Of a stretch of 64,000 bases of DNA, positions 28,944 through 38,230 are shown in pieces. The notes below the pieces were generated by a model. The model was not told where the DNA came from, did not search any database, and worked only from the letters and a program-made list of their open reading frames with translations. Source of the DNA: SZUA-584 sp964441275 (GTDB lineage Bacteria; Bacillota; Clostridia; Christensenellales; SZUA-584); contig CAYTUG010000013.1 of the NCBI GenBank assembly GCA_964441275.1, forward strand, positions 1-64,000. Direction: 5' to 3'. Both the position numbers and the translations under genes were made by a program. How positions within the stretch are numbered: the stretch's first letter is position 1; every line of letters begins with the position of its first letter.

Positions 28944-29540
28944 CTATTCAACTCCTGCAACTGCAATCACCGATTTTTCGGGCGAGAGCAGATAGTTTTC
29001 GTTTATGGTTACAAAAAGCGTTTCCATATCTATCATGTCAAAAAAAAGTTTCTGATATTTTATATCAAGATCGGCATAACCTGCGCTAAACCGGTGTTTG
29101 GTCAGCTTTTCACCCGCGCGGCGAAGCAGTTCATTTTTTCTGCTCATTATCACATCTAATGCGCCGTCAACGTATTCGGAGGCGTACGCGTCAAGCACAA
29201 CGGCTTTTAAAGCTTTCCCGTTTTGCATGGTTTCATTTATCTTGCCAACATCGCGGGAAGGCATCGCGGCGCACATTATATAAATGCGCTTGCTAAACCT
29301 TAACAGCTTTGATAAGCTTGCCGATTCGACAAAAGCTCCGGCAATTTCCACACCGTTATCGGAATGAATAAGCGAAAATTCCTGCGCCTTCCCCGCAACT
29401 TTAAAAGCAGTCTGCGCCTCTTTAAAATAGGCGTCCAAAACGCTTTCGATTTCGCCCGAAAACTGCGCTTTAAACACGCCCATGCGGCGCATGACAATTT
29501 TTTTATCAGGCACAAACGGAATATAAGAAAAATGCTCCAT
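28944..29540 (-). CDS. Stand-alone methionine synthase activation domain protein
   Basis: The protein corresponds to the S-adenosylmethionine/flavodoxin-binding reactivation domain found at the C-terminus of long MetH. Landmarks are the first-helix region with VMRRMG, the central IYIMCAAMPSRDVG, a DAYASEYVDGALD helix and the RFSAGYADLDIKYQK segment, matching the RxSxGYxxxP-type SAM loop. It would restore cob(II)alamin in the neighbouring MetH. I placed the start at 29540 (198 residues) because the promoter at 29558-29586 makes the upstream ATG at 29579 untranscribed, and GGGGTG precedes 29540. Stop and metH start are adjacent, so the two are probably translationally coupled. Confidence 0.85.
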   Translation of the reverse strand: MEHFSYIPFVPDKKIVMRRMGVFKAQFSGEIESVLDAYFKEAQTAFKVAGKAQEFSLIHSDNGVEIAGAFVESASLSKLLRFSKRIYIMCAAMPSRDVGKINETMQNGKALKAVVLDAYASEYVDGALDVIMSRKNELLRRAGEKLTKHRFSAGYADLDIKYQKLFFDMIDMETLFVTINENYLLSPEKSVIAVAGVE

Positions 29541-29557
29541 GCGGCACCCCACAAAAT

Positions 29558-29586
29558 ATGATACAATATCGATGCGCATTATTCAA
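29558..29586 (-). promoter_or_regulatory. Promoter of the metH operon
   Basis: Minus-strand TTGAAT, 17 bases, TATCAT. The predicted start near 29551 leaves a very short leader before the ATG at 29540. Confidence 0.6.
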
Positions 29587-29590
29587 CCAC

Positions 29591-29620
29591 TTGAGAAAAC
29601 TATGCGCTTTAAACTATTTA
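29591..29620 (+). promoter_or_regulatory. Candidate promoter of metF
   Basis: TTGAGA, 18 bases, TATTTA, back to back with the metH promoter. I see no S-box (SAM riboswitch) on either side; both leaders are too short for one. Confidence 0.45.
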
Positions 29621-29641
29621 ATTTATTACGGGAGTTTATTG

Positions 29642-30502
29642 ATGAGCATACTTGAAAGGCTAACAGACACAAACAGCGCTTTTTCTTTAGAGTTCTTTCC
29701 GCCCAAAAAAGAGATGCCTCTCGATTCGGTCTATGGCGCAATTGAAAGTTTGTCGGCATTTGATCCCTTGTTCGCAAGCGTAACGTACGGCGCGGGCGGC
29801 AGCAACAGCAAACGAACAATAGAAGTGGCTTCCCATGTGCGCTCTTTAGGCGTTGAGGCTATTGCGCATCTTACCTGTGTCGGGGCGGACAAAACCCAAA
29901 CTGAAAGTATTCTTGATACGCTTGAAAACAGCGGCATAAACAATATTTTAGCGCTTAGAGGGGATATACCCCAAGGCGTAAATAAAGCCGCTGCCTTTTT
30001 GCACTACAGCCACGCAAGCGATCTTATCAGCCAAATCAAAAACCGCGGCAAATTTACTATAGGCGCTGCCGCCTACCCCGAGGCGCATTACGAATCGTCT
30101 TCCCTTGAAGCGGATATCGAAAATATGTTAAAAAAGATTGAGGCGGGAGCGGATTTCTTTGTAACCCAACTCTGTTTCGACAATAACGCGATACTTAATT
30201 TTTTTGAGCTGCTCGGCAAAAAAGGCGTAAAAACGCCTGTGTCGGTTGGCATTATGCCCGTGCTAAACCCTAACCAGATAATCAAAATGGCTTTGCTTTC
30301 CGCCTGTTCGATACCGGCCCGTTTAAGCAAAATTGTAAGCCTTTATGGCGACGATGCGCAAAGCTTTAAAAATGCGGGCTTGGATTATGCCGTAAACCAA
30401 ATATTATCGCTTAAAGACAACGGAATAAATAAACTGCATCTATATACGATGAACAAAGCGGAGGAAATAAGCCGGATAATTAAACAGAGCGCGCTTGCTT
30501 GA
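29642..30502 (+). CDS. metF: 5,10-methylenetetrahydrofolate reductase
   Basis: MetF reduces methylene-THF to methyl-THF, the methyl donor used by the divergent MetH. The 286-residue FAD barrel protein has SLEFFPPKK at the N-terminus with the catalytic glutamate, TYGAGGS, HLTCVG, the FAD-contact ALRGDIP and FFVTQLCFD. The start at 29642 follows a CGGGAG site and gives the usual family length. A methylene-THF reductase in anaerobes often pairs with a zinc/Fe-S MetV subunit, but none is encoded here. Confidence 0.94.
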   Translation: MSILERLTDTNSAFSLEFFPPKKEMPLDSVYGAIESLSAFDPLFASVTYGAGGSNSKRTIEVASHVRSLGVEAIAHLTCVGADKTQTESILDTLENSGINNILALRGDIPQGVNKAAAFLHYSHASDLISQIKNRGKFTIGAAAYPEAHYESSSLEADIENMLKKIEAGADFFVTQLCFDNNAILNFFELLGKKGVKTPVSVGIMPVLNPNQIIKMALLSACSIPARLSKIVSLYGDDAQSFKNAGLDYAVNQILSLKDNGINKLHLYTMNKAEEISRIIKQSALA

Positions 30503-30503
30503 T

Positions 30504-32003
30504 CTATCTTGATTTTCTGCCTTTTTCAATATACATTTGACTGTCGGCAATGCTTATAAGCGTTTCGGCAGTCTCGTTTTGGGTGTATTCCGCCTGAACA
30601 AACCCAAAGCTCATGCTTATATTGCTTTTTCCGCAAACGCAGCACTTCGCTATCGCTTTCTCAATGCTCAAAGCTAAAAGCCTCGCTTCCGCAATTTTGG
30701 TTTCGGGCAGCACAAGCACAAACTCATCGCCCCCCAAACGGCACACAAACCCTTTTTCGTCCACAAAGTTATTTAAAATTTGCGCTGCTGTCCGTATTAA
30801 AGCATCGCCCGTTCCGTGGCCGTATGTATCATTTATTCGCTTTAACCCGTCTATGTCCGCAAAACATACTGTAAGCGGTTTTGCAAACAGCCTGCATTGC
30901 TCATAGGTTTGCTTTAGTTTATCAATCCCGGCGCGCCTGTTTAACAGACCGGTCAACGCGTCCGTTTTCGCCATCTCTTCCAACTGCTTCTCCGCCGTTT
31001 TAAACTTTGTAACGTCATAAACCAGAGTTGCCACAATCCTGTTGTTTTTATTGTTTTTCGCAACGTGCGTTATTAGAAAATTTCGCCCTTTCTCGTCGGT
31101 ATATTCGGTTGACTTATCGTATCCGTTTATTAAATCAACCCGAAACCGCTCGCTTACAATGCTTGCGCACTTTTTTCCAAACATATCCGCATATGCTTTA
31201 TTTTTATAAAGAAGCTTAAGATTCTTAGTATCCCAAATCGCTATTGCTTGGTCTAACATGTTTAAACCCTTGTTTAAAACGTTCTTTCGCTTCGGAAAAT
31301 CGGGCGCAACCGTTTGATATATACTAACGAATTTTTCAATCTGTTTTTGCGCATTGCCATCTAAGTTTTGGTCAAAATAGTATACTATTATACCGTTTGT
31401 GCCGTTAGCCTTTGAAAATAAAAATGCCGCCGCACACTGCGCATTTTTAAGCTTTTGCAGATCGCCTTTTACCTGCTCTATATTAGAGCTGCAAACCACA
31501 TTTAAAATAGGTATGCAGACGCTTTTCCGCTCTCTCCACTCTGCTTTGATAATATAGTTTTTATCGCCCGTCTCGTATAAAGTCGCGCAAAAAGCCCCTG
31601 TATGCTGCGCGGTAAGTTTTAAAAACTCGTAGTTTGTATTTGCAGCTTTTTTTGAGAATATTTCTATTATACCTTCGGTTATTGCCGTTTGTCCGCCGTC
31701 GTTTTGGGTCTGCGTTACCAATAGCAATAATGAATCTTTGCTGCTAAATGTTATCTCTTGGGCTGCAATGCGAGCGCTTAAAGTTTTATTATTAAACCGC
31801 AATGTGACAATCTGGTTCCCGCCCTCTATCCATGCGTCAAAAAGCGTGCCCTGCCTCAAAGAATCTATTAAAACATCGCCGCGTTCAATTCCGCACAGCG
31901 CAGCGTTGTTGTTGGCGTACAAAACTTCGCCGGTCTTTTTGTCGGCAACAAATGCAGGCAACGGCAAAGTTTCAATTTGTATTGAATTATCATGTATATC
32001 CAT
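30504..32003 (-). CDS. Diguanylate cyclase with two PAS-like sensor regions
   Basis: The 499-residue protein makes the second messenger c-di-GMP. It has an N-terminal PAS domain (about 1-100, LPLPAFVADKKTGEVLYANN), a middle region without a recognisable family, a second PAS domain (about 255-330, LNMLDQAIAIWDTKNLKLLYKN) and a C-terminal GGDEF domain with DALTGLLNRRAG and an intact catalytic GGDEF. No RxxD inhibitory site precedes GGDEF, so product inhibition is unlikely. There is no membrane segment, so it is a cytoplasmic sensor. The ATG at 32003 was chosen for its AGGA site; an in-frame ATG at 32045 has none. It is convergent with metF (one base apart). Confidence 0.9.
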   Translation of the reverse strand: MDIHDNSIQIETLPLPAFVADKKTGEVLYANNNAALCGIERGDVLIDSLRQGTLFDAWIEGGNQIVTLRFNNKTLSARIAAQEITFSSKDSLLLLVTQTQNDGGQTAITEGIIEIFSKKAANTNYEFLKLTAQHTGAFCATLYETGDKNYIIKAEWRERKSVCIPILNVVCSSNIEQVKGDLQKLKNAQCAAAFLFSKANGTNGIIVYYFDQNLDGNAQKQIEKFVSIYQTVAPDFPKRKNVLNKGLNMLDQAIAIWDTKNLKLLYKNKAYADMFGKKCASIVSERFRVDLINGYDKSTEYTDEKGRNFLITHVAKNNKNNRIVATLVYDVTKFKTAEKQLEEMAKTDALTGLLNRRAGIDKLKQTYEQCRLFAKPLTVCFADIDGLKRINDTYGHGTGDALIRTAAQILNNFVDEKGFVCRLGGDEFVLVLPETKIAEARLLALSIEKAIAKCCVCGKSNISMSFGFVQAEYTQNETAETLISIADSQMYIEKGRKSR

Positions 32004-32235
32004 ATCTATTCCTAATGCAAGCCCAATATTAGAGATTATACGCATTTACGGTTAAAAATATTGCCGAACCATGTACATATTTTTATTAATTTTCGACTTT
32101 TTGTGCTAAAACTGTTATATCAACGCGCAAATGTGGTATTTAAGACTTAAATGAGACACATAAATCGACTGCAAAATAAGCATTTGCGGTTTTCACATTC
32201 AATTTACGCGCGCTATTGTACATTTGGAGGCTATT

Positions 32236-34641
32236 ATGATTGAAGAACAAGCCGGGCTTTTCCGGTTGACAACAAAGAATACAAGTTATTGGTTTCGCGT
32301 TACGCAATTCAAACATTTGGAGCACATACACTATGGCCCGCGGCTTGCGGTTCAAGACCCTGAAGGGTTGGTGTTAAAAAGAACGGGCGTTGCAGGCGCA
32401 AGCATAATATACGACGGCGAAGATCCGCTTTATTGCCTCGACAGCTTATGCCTTGAATGGTCGGGAATAGGATGCGGAGACTACCGCCCCTCGCCGGTTG
32501 AAATAAAAATGCCCGACGCAAGTTTTGGCTGCGATTTTGTTTACTGCTCATACCGCATACTTCCCGGCGCAAAAAACATGCGTTCCCTGCCATGCGCCCA
32601 CGGACAGATTGAAGATTGCACCACTCTTGAGCTGACCCTTAAAGATTTAGCAAACAACGTAACCTTATTTTTGTACTATACAGTTTTTGAGCAAACGGAC
32701 GTGATAACAAGGCGCGCCGTAATTATAAACAACAATCAAAAACCGCTCGTGATCAGGAAAATTATGAGCATGCAGTTCGATATGCCCAACCGGGGCTTTA
32801 GAATAGTAACATTCGACGGCGGCTGGATAAAAGAGGCTCATAAAAACGAGTGCGAATTAAAATACGGGCTGTATGTTAACCAGTCTACCACGGGTTCAAG
32901 CAGTCACCGGCATAATCCCGGGTTTTTGCTTGCCGAAGCCGGGGCTAACGAAGACCACGGGTATGTATACGGTTTCAATCTTGTTTACAGCGGAAACCAT
33001 TACGGCGCCGTTGACCTTTCAAACCAGCAGTTGGTGCGCGTAATGCTTGGGATAAATCCATATTGTTTTGAATGGACTCTTTATAACAAGGAAAGCTTTG
33101 AAACCCCCGAAGCTGTGATGACATTTAGCGACAGCGGTTTTAACGGCGCGAGCGCAAACTTTCACGATTTTATTAACAATCATATTATACGCGGCGAATG
33201 GAAAAACTCGGAACGCCCGGTGCTTGCCAACAGTTGGGAAGCATGCTTTTTCTTTTTTAACGAACGCCGATTGTTAAGGCTTGCGCGGCGGGCAAAAAGG
33301 ATGGGAATTGAGCTTTTTGTTTTGGACGACGGCTGGTTTGGAGAACGCAACGACGATACCAAAGGGCTTGGCGATTACACAATAAACAAAAAAAAACTGC
33401 CGCAGGGTTTGCCCCATTTGGTAAACCGCATAAAAAAGATGGGGCTGCGTTTCGGGCTTTGGTTTGAGCCGGAAATGATAAACGAAAACAGCGATCTGTT
33501 TCGGGCGCATCCCGAATACGCAGTGACAACCCCGGGCAAAAGACCAACGCTTGGGCGCAACCAGCTCGTTCTCGATTTGTGCAATCATGAGGTGCGCGAT
33601 TATATCGTGTCCAATGTTGCCCGAATACTTGATGAATCGGATATAAGCTATATTAAATGGGATATGAACAGGCACATCAGCGATGCGTACTCTTATAAAC
33701 TTGAGAACCAGGGAGAATTTTTTCATCGGTACGTATTGGGGCTTTACGATATATTAAGAAGGATTTTCGACCAGCGCCCCCACATATTGCTTGAGAGCTG
33801 CTCGAGCGGGGGCAACCGGTTCGATTTGGGGATGCTGTGTTTCTCGCCCCAGATTTGGGCTTCGGATAATACCGACCCTATTGCGCGCCTTAGCATTCAA
33901 AACGGGCTTTCGTATTTGTATCCGCTTTCAACAATAAGCGCGCACGTTTCCCAGGCGCCTCACTTTCAGACGCTGCGCAACACCCCTTTGCCTACCCGGT
34001 TTAACGTGGCTTGCTTCGGCAGTCTCGGGTACGAACTAAACTTTAAGTTTTTATCGCGTGTTGAGAAAAAGGAAATAAGAGAACAAATAGCTTTCTACAA
34101 AGCGCATAGAAAGACATTGCAATTCGGCAGGTTTTACAGACACAGCGCAATAAAAGACAATAAGATGCACTGGCAATGCATTTCAAGCGACGGCAACAAA
34201 TCAATAGCGGGCTTTTTTCAAACCCGGATGCACGCGGGCGAGGGATACGATTATCTGCCGCTAAAAGGGCTTGAACCCGATGCGCGCTATTCGGTTACCA
34301 CCCGCCCGCAAAGCCTCTTTATCGGCAGGTTCGGCTATCTTGTATCGTATCTGCTGCCTTTTGTGCTGCATCCCAACGGGCTTCTTTTGCATACGGCGGC
34401 AAAGCTTTGGCGCATGAAAGACTGTGTGGAAAATTACGAGTGCGGCGGCGATATGCTAAATTTCGGCATTAAGCTAAACACACAGTTTCAAGGAAGCTAT
34501 TACAGCGAACACATCAGGATGCTCGGAGATTTTGGCTCAAACCTTTACCTGATAATAAAGCACGGCTCGGAATTGCTAAATTATCATCAATTGCCTGCAA
34601 AGTTGTACGACAATTACATTGCAAAAGCGGACATAATATAA
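32236..34641 (+). CDS. Alpha-galactosidase, glycoside hydrolase family 36
   Basis: The enzyme cleaves terminal alpha-1,6-galactose from sugars such as melibiose and raffinose. The 801-residue protein has the N-terminal beta-sandwich, the central barrel with VLDDGWFG, GLWFEPEMI, the nucleophile aspartate in YIKWDMNR, ESCSSGGNRFD and the acid/base aspartate in WASDNTD, then a C-terminal sandwich. No signal peptide is present, so it acts in the cytoplasm on imported sugars, yet no sugar transporter or regulator is adjacent. It is slightly longer than typical GH36 enzymes of about 730 residues. TTGGAGG precedes the ATG at 32236. Confidence 0.92.
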   Translation: MIEEQAGLFRLTTKNTSYWFRVTQFKHLEHIHYGPRLAVQDPEGLVLKRTGVAGASIIYDGEDPLYCLDSLCLEWSGIGCGDYRPSPVEIKMPDASFGCDFVYCSYRILPGAKNMRSLPCAHGQIEDCTTLELTLKDLANNVTLFLYYTVFEQTDVITRRAVIINNNQKPLVIRKIMSMQFDMPNRGFRIVTFDGGWIKEAHKNECELKYGLYVNQSTTGSSSHRHNPGFLLAEAGANEDHGYVYGFNLVYSGNHYGAVDLSNQQLVRVMLGINPYCFEWTLYNKESFETPEAVMTFSDSGFNGASANFHDFINNHIIRGEWKNSERPVLANSWEACFFFFNERRLLRLARRAKRMGIELFVLDDGWFGERNDDTKGLGDYTINKKKLPQGLPHLVNRIKKMGLRFGLWFEPEMINENSDLFRAHPEYAVTTPGKRPTLGRNQLVLDLCNHEVRDYIVSNVARILDESDISYIKWDMNRHISDAYSYKLENQGEFFHRYVLGLYDILRRIFDQRPHILLESCSSGGNRFDLGMLCFSPQIWASDNTDPIARLSIQNGLSYLYPLSTISAHVSQAPHFQTLRNTPLPTRFNVACFGSLGYELNFKFLSRVEKKEIREQIAFYKAHRKTLQFGRFYRHSAIKDNKMHWQCISSDGNKSIAGFFQTRMHAGEGYDYLPLKGLEPDARYSVTTRPQSLFIGRFGYLVSYLLPFVLHPNGLLLHTAAKLWRMKDCVENYECGGDMLNFGIKLNTQFQGSYYSEHIRMLGDFGSNLYLIIKHGSELLNYHQLPAKLYDNYIAKADII

Positions 34642-34769
34642 ATATTTAAACCGGAACCTGATACGGTCGCTATACTTTTTTCGGTATTTCTGTTAGAGCT
34701 GTTTCAAATATATTTCTTTGCTGTATTTTGGCTTGTTAAAAGGGGCAGAATATTATCGAGGTGAGATAA

Positions 34770-35192
34770 ATGAAGCTAAATGACATCATGTCAAAAGACG
34801 TTGCGTTTTTGCATCCTAATGATTCAGTCGAGCAAGCCGCATGGCTTATGAAGCAGCACAACATCGGCTCTTTGCCTGTGTGTTCTGACAACCGGGTAAT
34901 AGGCATAATTACCGACAGGGATATTGCTTTAAGGTCGGTTGCGCAGGGAACAGACGTTGTGCAAACAGTAAGCGAGATAATGACTCAAAACCCGGTTTTA
35001 GGCGATCCGCAGATGGATATCTGCGATGCTGCTCAAATAATGAGCGACAACCAAATACGCAGGTTGCCGGTAGTAGAAAACGATCAGCTTGTCGGGATGG
35101 TATCCTTAGGGGATATCTCAGTCGATCCTTCCCTATCGCCCGATGCGGCAAATGCGCTCTCTAACATATCGCAGCCTTGCGATCACGCTTGA
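34770..35192 (+). CDS. Tandem CBS-domain protein
   Basis: The 140-residue protein is a pair of CBS domains (about 8-60 and 72-125), each with the typical HNIGSLPVCSDNRVIGIITDRDI and NQIRRLPVVENDQLVGMVSLGDI patterns. Such stand-alone pairs bind adenosine nucleotides and act as energy sensors or regulatory partners; the partner here is unknown. GAGGTGA precedes the ATG and a terminator follows, so it is monocistronic. Confidence 0.88.
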   Translation: MKLNDIMSKDVAFLHPNDSVEQAAWLMKQHNIGSLPVCSDNRVIGIITDRDIALRSVAQGTDVVQTVSEIMTQNPVLGDPQMDICDAAQIMSDNQIRRLPVVENDQLVGMVSLGDISVDPSLSPDAANALSNISQPCDHA

Positions 35193-35200
35193 CAAGGGAC

Positions 35201-35224
35201 AGGGCAGAAAAACCTGCCCTTTTT
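35201..35224 (+). terminator. Terminator of the CBS protein gene
   Basis: AGGGCAG pairs with CTGCCCT over a six-base loop and is followed by TTTT, starting about nine bases after the stop codon. Confidence 0.8.
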
Positions 35225-35243
35225 CCTGTTCCGGTCAAGCGGC

Positions 35244-36218
35244 TCAGCCAAATTCGCTCTTTTTTACGCCCCATTTGCCGCACCTGTCGCCAAAGTGCGC
35301 AACCGTATTGCCTTTTGTTATTATCCGAATAACCTCGCACATATTATCGCAACCGTCGCATTCAAAGCTTTTTATAGCATAGTCGTTGTGCAGATTATCA
35401 AACCCAATAAATTTCGTCGGATTACGGTATAACAAGGTTTGCCGTTTGGAAAGCAAAGCCGCGCCAAACGCCCCCATCACATCAAAATACGGCGGAACAA
35501 TAACTTCCATGCCAAGCGTTTTTTCAAAAGCAGCCACAATGCCGACATTTGCCGCAACGCCTCCTTGAAAAACCACAGGCTGTACAATTTGTTTTCCTTT
35601 CGCGAGGTTGTTCAAAAAATTGCGCGCCAACGCTTCGCATAAACCTGCTATTATATCTTCGTTGCAATGGCCTGCCTGTTGCTTGCTTATCATATCCGAC
35701 TCTGCAAATACCGCGCAACGCCCCGCGATGTGTACAGGGGAAGCGGATTTTAGCGCATAGCCGCCAAACTCCTCTATAGGTATTTGCAGCCTTGCCGCTT
35801 GCCTGTCTAAAAAAGAACCCGTGCCCGCGGCGCACACAGTATTCATCGCAAAATCGCACACGCCCCCTTCTTCTATCAGGATTATCTTAGAATCCTGTCC
35901 GCCAATTTCAAATATTGTGCGCACTTTCGGATTTATACTGATTGCCGCGGCAGCGTGCGCGGTTATCTCGTTTTTAATCACATCTGCTCCCGCAACCGCC
36001 GCCGCAAGCCGCCTTCCGCTTCCGGTTGCCCCCACTCCCGATATTGTTGTTTTAAAATTGCTGCAAAACGCACCCAGCCCGTCAATCACAGCCTTTATGG
36101 GATCTCCCCCGGTTTTGATGTACAGCTTTTTTATAATTTCGTTATTCTCGTCTATGGCAACAAAATTTGTGCTTACAGAGCCTACGTCAATACCCAAATA
36201 ACAGCTTGTTTCAGGCAT
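35244..36218 (-). CDS. BadF/HgdC-type ATPase, activator of a dehydratase-like iron-sulfur enzyme
   Basis: Proteins of this family hydrolyse ATP to push a low-potential electron from a shared 4Fe-4S cluster into a partner enzyme, as HgdC does for 2-hydroxyglutaryl-CoA dehydratase. The 324-residue protein has the actin-fold motifs GIDVGSVSTNF, GVGATGSGR and GGQDSK, and the two cluster cysteines in NTVCAAGTGSF (Cys129) and GRCAVFAESD (Cys168), one of each per subunit of the dimer. An extra C-terminal tail carries CDGCDNMC. The ATG at 36218 follows GAGGAG and overlaps the end of the preceding gene by eight bases, so the three genes at 35244-38188 are coupled. It is the last of the three. Confidence 0.88.
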   Translation of the reverse strand: MPETSCYLGIDVGSVSTNFVAIDENNEIIKKLYIKTGGDPIKAVIDGLGAFCSNFKTTISGVGATGSGRRLAAAVAGADVIKNEITAHAAAAISINPKVRTIFEIGGQDSKIILIEEGGVCDFAMNTVCAAGTGSFLDRQAARLQIPIEEFGGYALKSASPVHIAGRCAVFAESDMISKQQAGHCNEDIIAGLCEALARNFLNNLAKGKQIVQPVVFQGGVAANVGIVAAFEKTLGMEVIVPPYFDVMGAFGAALLSKRQTLLYRNPTKFIGFDNLHNDYAIKSFECDGCDNMCEVIRIITKGNTVAHFGDRCGKWGVKKSEFG

Positions 36219-37305
36219 GCTGTCTCCTCGATGTGGTTTTAGATTCGAGCATGTCAAGAAAAGCTTCGATTCTTGTCATATAGCCCGTCTCGCCCGTTAT
36301 TTCGTCCATAATAAGAGTAAGCACCGGAAAGTTGAGGTCTTGATGCAAGCTCGGCAATACCGATTTTACGACTATCTCCGGCATACATCCTAACGGGAAT
36401 ATCTGGATTGCCCCGTCAAATCCCGCCAATTTAGAACGCACAATATGCGCAATCGATTCTTTTGCATGCCCGCCAACCTCGGCTGGTAAATATTTTTTGG
36501 ACGCCGCTTTGATTACCGGCGAGTTTAACCCGATAGGCTTGAGCACAAGATCAGCAAGCCACCAGCTTGGAGTAAGCAGCCTTTTTGTAGAAACGCCTGA
36601 TTCCATTAACACATCTTCAATGTACATATTGGAAAACGGCTCGATCATAGTATAAATCTCTCCCAAAAGAGCAATCTTTATTGGCGTCTTGCGTTTGCAT
36701 ATGCGCACGGCTTTTATTTTTTTTATATATTCGCCGGTCACCGAATGCGCCTGCTTTAAATTGGCGCATAAAAATATTTTATGCTTGCATTCGCCCAAAA
36801 GCATTTTGCACTCGCCTTTATTGATTTCATACCCTGAAAGATGATGCGATAGCGAATCGATATAATCTATCCGTTTTAACAGGCTAAGCGTTTGATAAAG
36901 GCAAAAGATTTTTTTTACTGCGTTTGCCTTGCTGCCTGCCGTTACTTTGGCTATTCTTTCCCAAAATTCCTTTCCAATCTCTGCCGGAGAATCAATAACA
37001 ATCACGTCTACATCGTAACCGTAGTTTTTAAGCAGCTTTATTTGCAGCTCGCAATATTCTCCGAAACGGCACGGTCCGCAGCTTCCCACGGTTAATATCG
37101 TGTTTGCCCCTCTTTTTATACTATCTAAAAAATTGCCCATCATCAGTTTAAAAGGCAGGCATATTTCTTCGGGCGAGTAATACGCCCCCGTTCTAAGAGT
37201 AGCTTTTGTGTTCTTCTTGGGCACTACATATTCAATTTTCAGCTCTTCAAAAAATAATCTTGCCGCTAAATAAACGTTACCCAAATGCGGAAATGTTATT
37301 ATCAA
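36211..37305 (-). CDS. Acyl-CoA dehydratase activase-related protein, second half (HgdB-like)
   Basis: The 364-residue protein resembles the C-terminal part of the very long acyl-CoA dehydratase activase-related proteins of anaerobes and more distantly HgdB/BcrC subunits. Cysteines sit in EEICLPFK, TVGSCGPCRFGEYCE and FPLGCMPE and could hold an iron-sulfur cluster; this is inference. A family-typical DEITGETGYMTRIEAFLDML lies near the C-terminus. I placed the start at the TTG at 37305, eight bases after AAAGGAG; an ATG at 37332 lies before that site. The start overlaps the end of the upstream gene by 29 bases. Its biochemical role is unknown. Confidence 0.75.
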   Translation of the reverse strand: MIITFPHLGNVYLAARLFFEELKIEYVVPKKNTKATLRTGAYYSPEEICLPFKLMMGNFLDSIKRGANTILTVGSCGPCRFGEYCELQIKLLKNYGYDVDVIVIDSPAEIGKEFWERIAKVTAGSKANAVKKIFCLYQTLSLLKRIDYIDSLSHHLSGYEINKGECKMLLGECKHKIFLCANLKQAHSVTGEYIKKIKAVRICKRKTPIKIALLGEIYTMIEPFSNMYIEDVLMESGVSTKRLLTPSWWLADLVLKPIGLNSPVIKAASKKYLPAEVGGHAKESIAHIVRSKLAGFDGAIQIFPLGCMPEIVVKSVLPSLHQDLNFPVLTLIMDEITGETGYMTRIEAFLDMLESKTTSRRQHA

Positions 37306-38188
37306 CAGCGTTTCTCCTTTCGAGCATATCAAAAAAGGCTTCTATGCGCGTATCGTAATTAGCTTCGCCCGTATGTTCGTCTATTTTCAAAACCATAAAC
37401 GGAAACCCCGAAGACATGCCTTTAATCAGTTCAATAACTACTGAATCAACACCGCAGCTAAATGCAGAAATGTATATCATGCCGTCTGCCAAATTGTTTT
37501 TTACGATATGAGCCGCGCTCCCGTAATGCTGGCGCGTACAGTACCAAAACGGGCGTTTAAACAACATGTCAACTTCTGTTTCTATATGTTTTTGGGCTAC
37601 GCACTCGGCGGTTATAACGCCCGCCCCCATGCCATTCAGTTTTTTAATAAGGTTTTTATTTACAAAGCTGTCTTGCACATTATACTCGTGCCCTATAAGA
37701 GCGACCGAATATAAAAAACCTTCTTGTTTTATTCCGGTGCAGGAGTTGCATTGTTTTTTTATTGCCGCCTCAAACGATTTTTTAATCCTGCCCGCATTCG
37801 TATAGCGCAAAGAACTCATCGCCCATTTAAAAAGCTTCTTTTTATCAAAACACAAAACCGGCTCGTCTATTATGCGCGGCAAACCGTCAAAGCTGTTTTT
37901 AACCATCTCTTTTAAACCGCAAATCATGGGGCAGGCTTGCTTTGTATCTTTTCCAAAAAGCCGGGGAATCAATATTGCGTCGCATTTGTCCGTCAGCCAG
38001 CAAACGTGCCCGAAGAAAATCTTTACGGGCAAACAGGCCTCGTCAACACAAGCGTTTAACCCCATTTTTAATATTTGCTTATTTGTAACAGGCGAAACTG
38101 CTACCGTATGTCCGATATGCTCAAAAAAACTTTGCACAAACACATTTTGCCGGTAAAATAAAAGCGCTCTTGGCAGCCCGATTATCAT
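37277..38188 (-). CDS. Acyl-CoA dehydratase activase-related protein, first half (DUF2229-like)
   Basis: The 303-residue protein opens with the DUF2229 pattern (IGLPRALLFYRQNVF, FFEHIGHTVAVSPVTNKQIL) and carries conserved-looking cysteines in VDEACLPVKIFFGHV, QACPMICG and SAFSCGVDS. Its C-terminal IDEHTGEANYDTRIEAFFDML is clearly related to the same segment of the next gene, so the two proteins are probably paralogous halves. In many Clostridia the corresponding regions and the ATPase are joined in one polypeptide of more than 1000 residues; here they are three genes. It is the first gene of this operon. Function is unknown beyond a likely ATP-driven redox reaction. Confidence 0.75.
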   Translation of the reverse strand: MIIGLPRALLFYRQNVFVQSFFEHIGHTVAVSPVTNKQILKMGLNACVDEACLPVKIFFGHVCWLTDKCDAILIPRLFGKDTKQACPMICGLKEMVKNSFDGLPRIIDEPVLCFDKKKLFKWAMSSLRYTNAGRIKKSFEAAIKKQCNSCTGIKQEGFLYSVALIGHEYNVQDSFVNKNLIKKLNGMGAGVITAECVAQKHIETEVDMLFKRPFWYCTRQHYGSAAHIVKNNLADGMIYISAFSCGVDSVVIELIKGMSSGFPFMVLKIDEHTGEANYDTRIEAFFDMLERRNAVDNNISAFG

Positions 38189-38230
38189 ATGTTTATCTCT
38201 CCCGTTTTATCTTTGCTTTTTAAAAATAAA

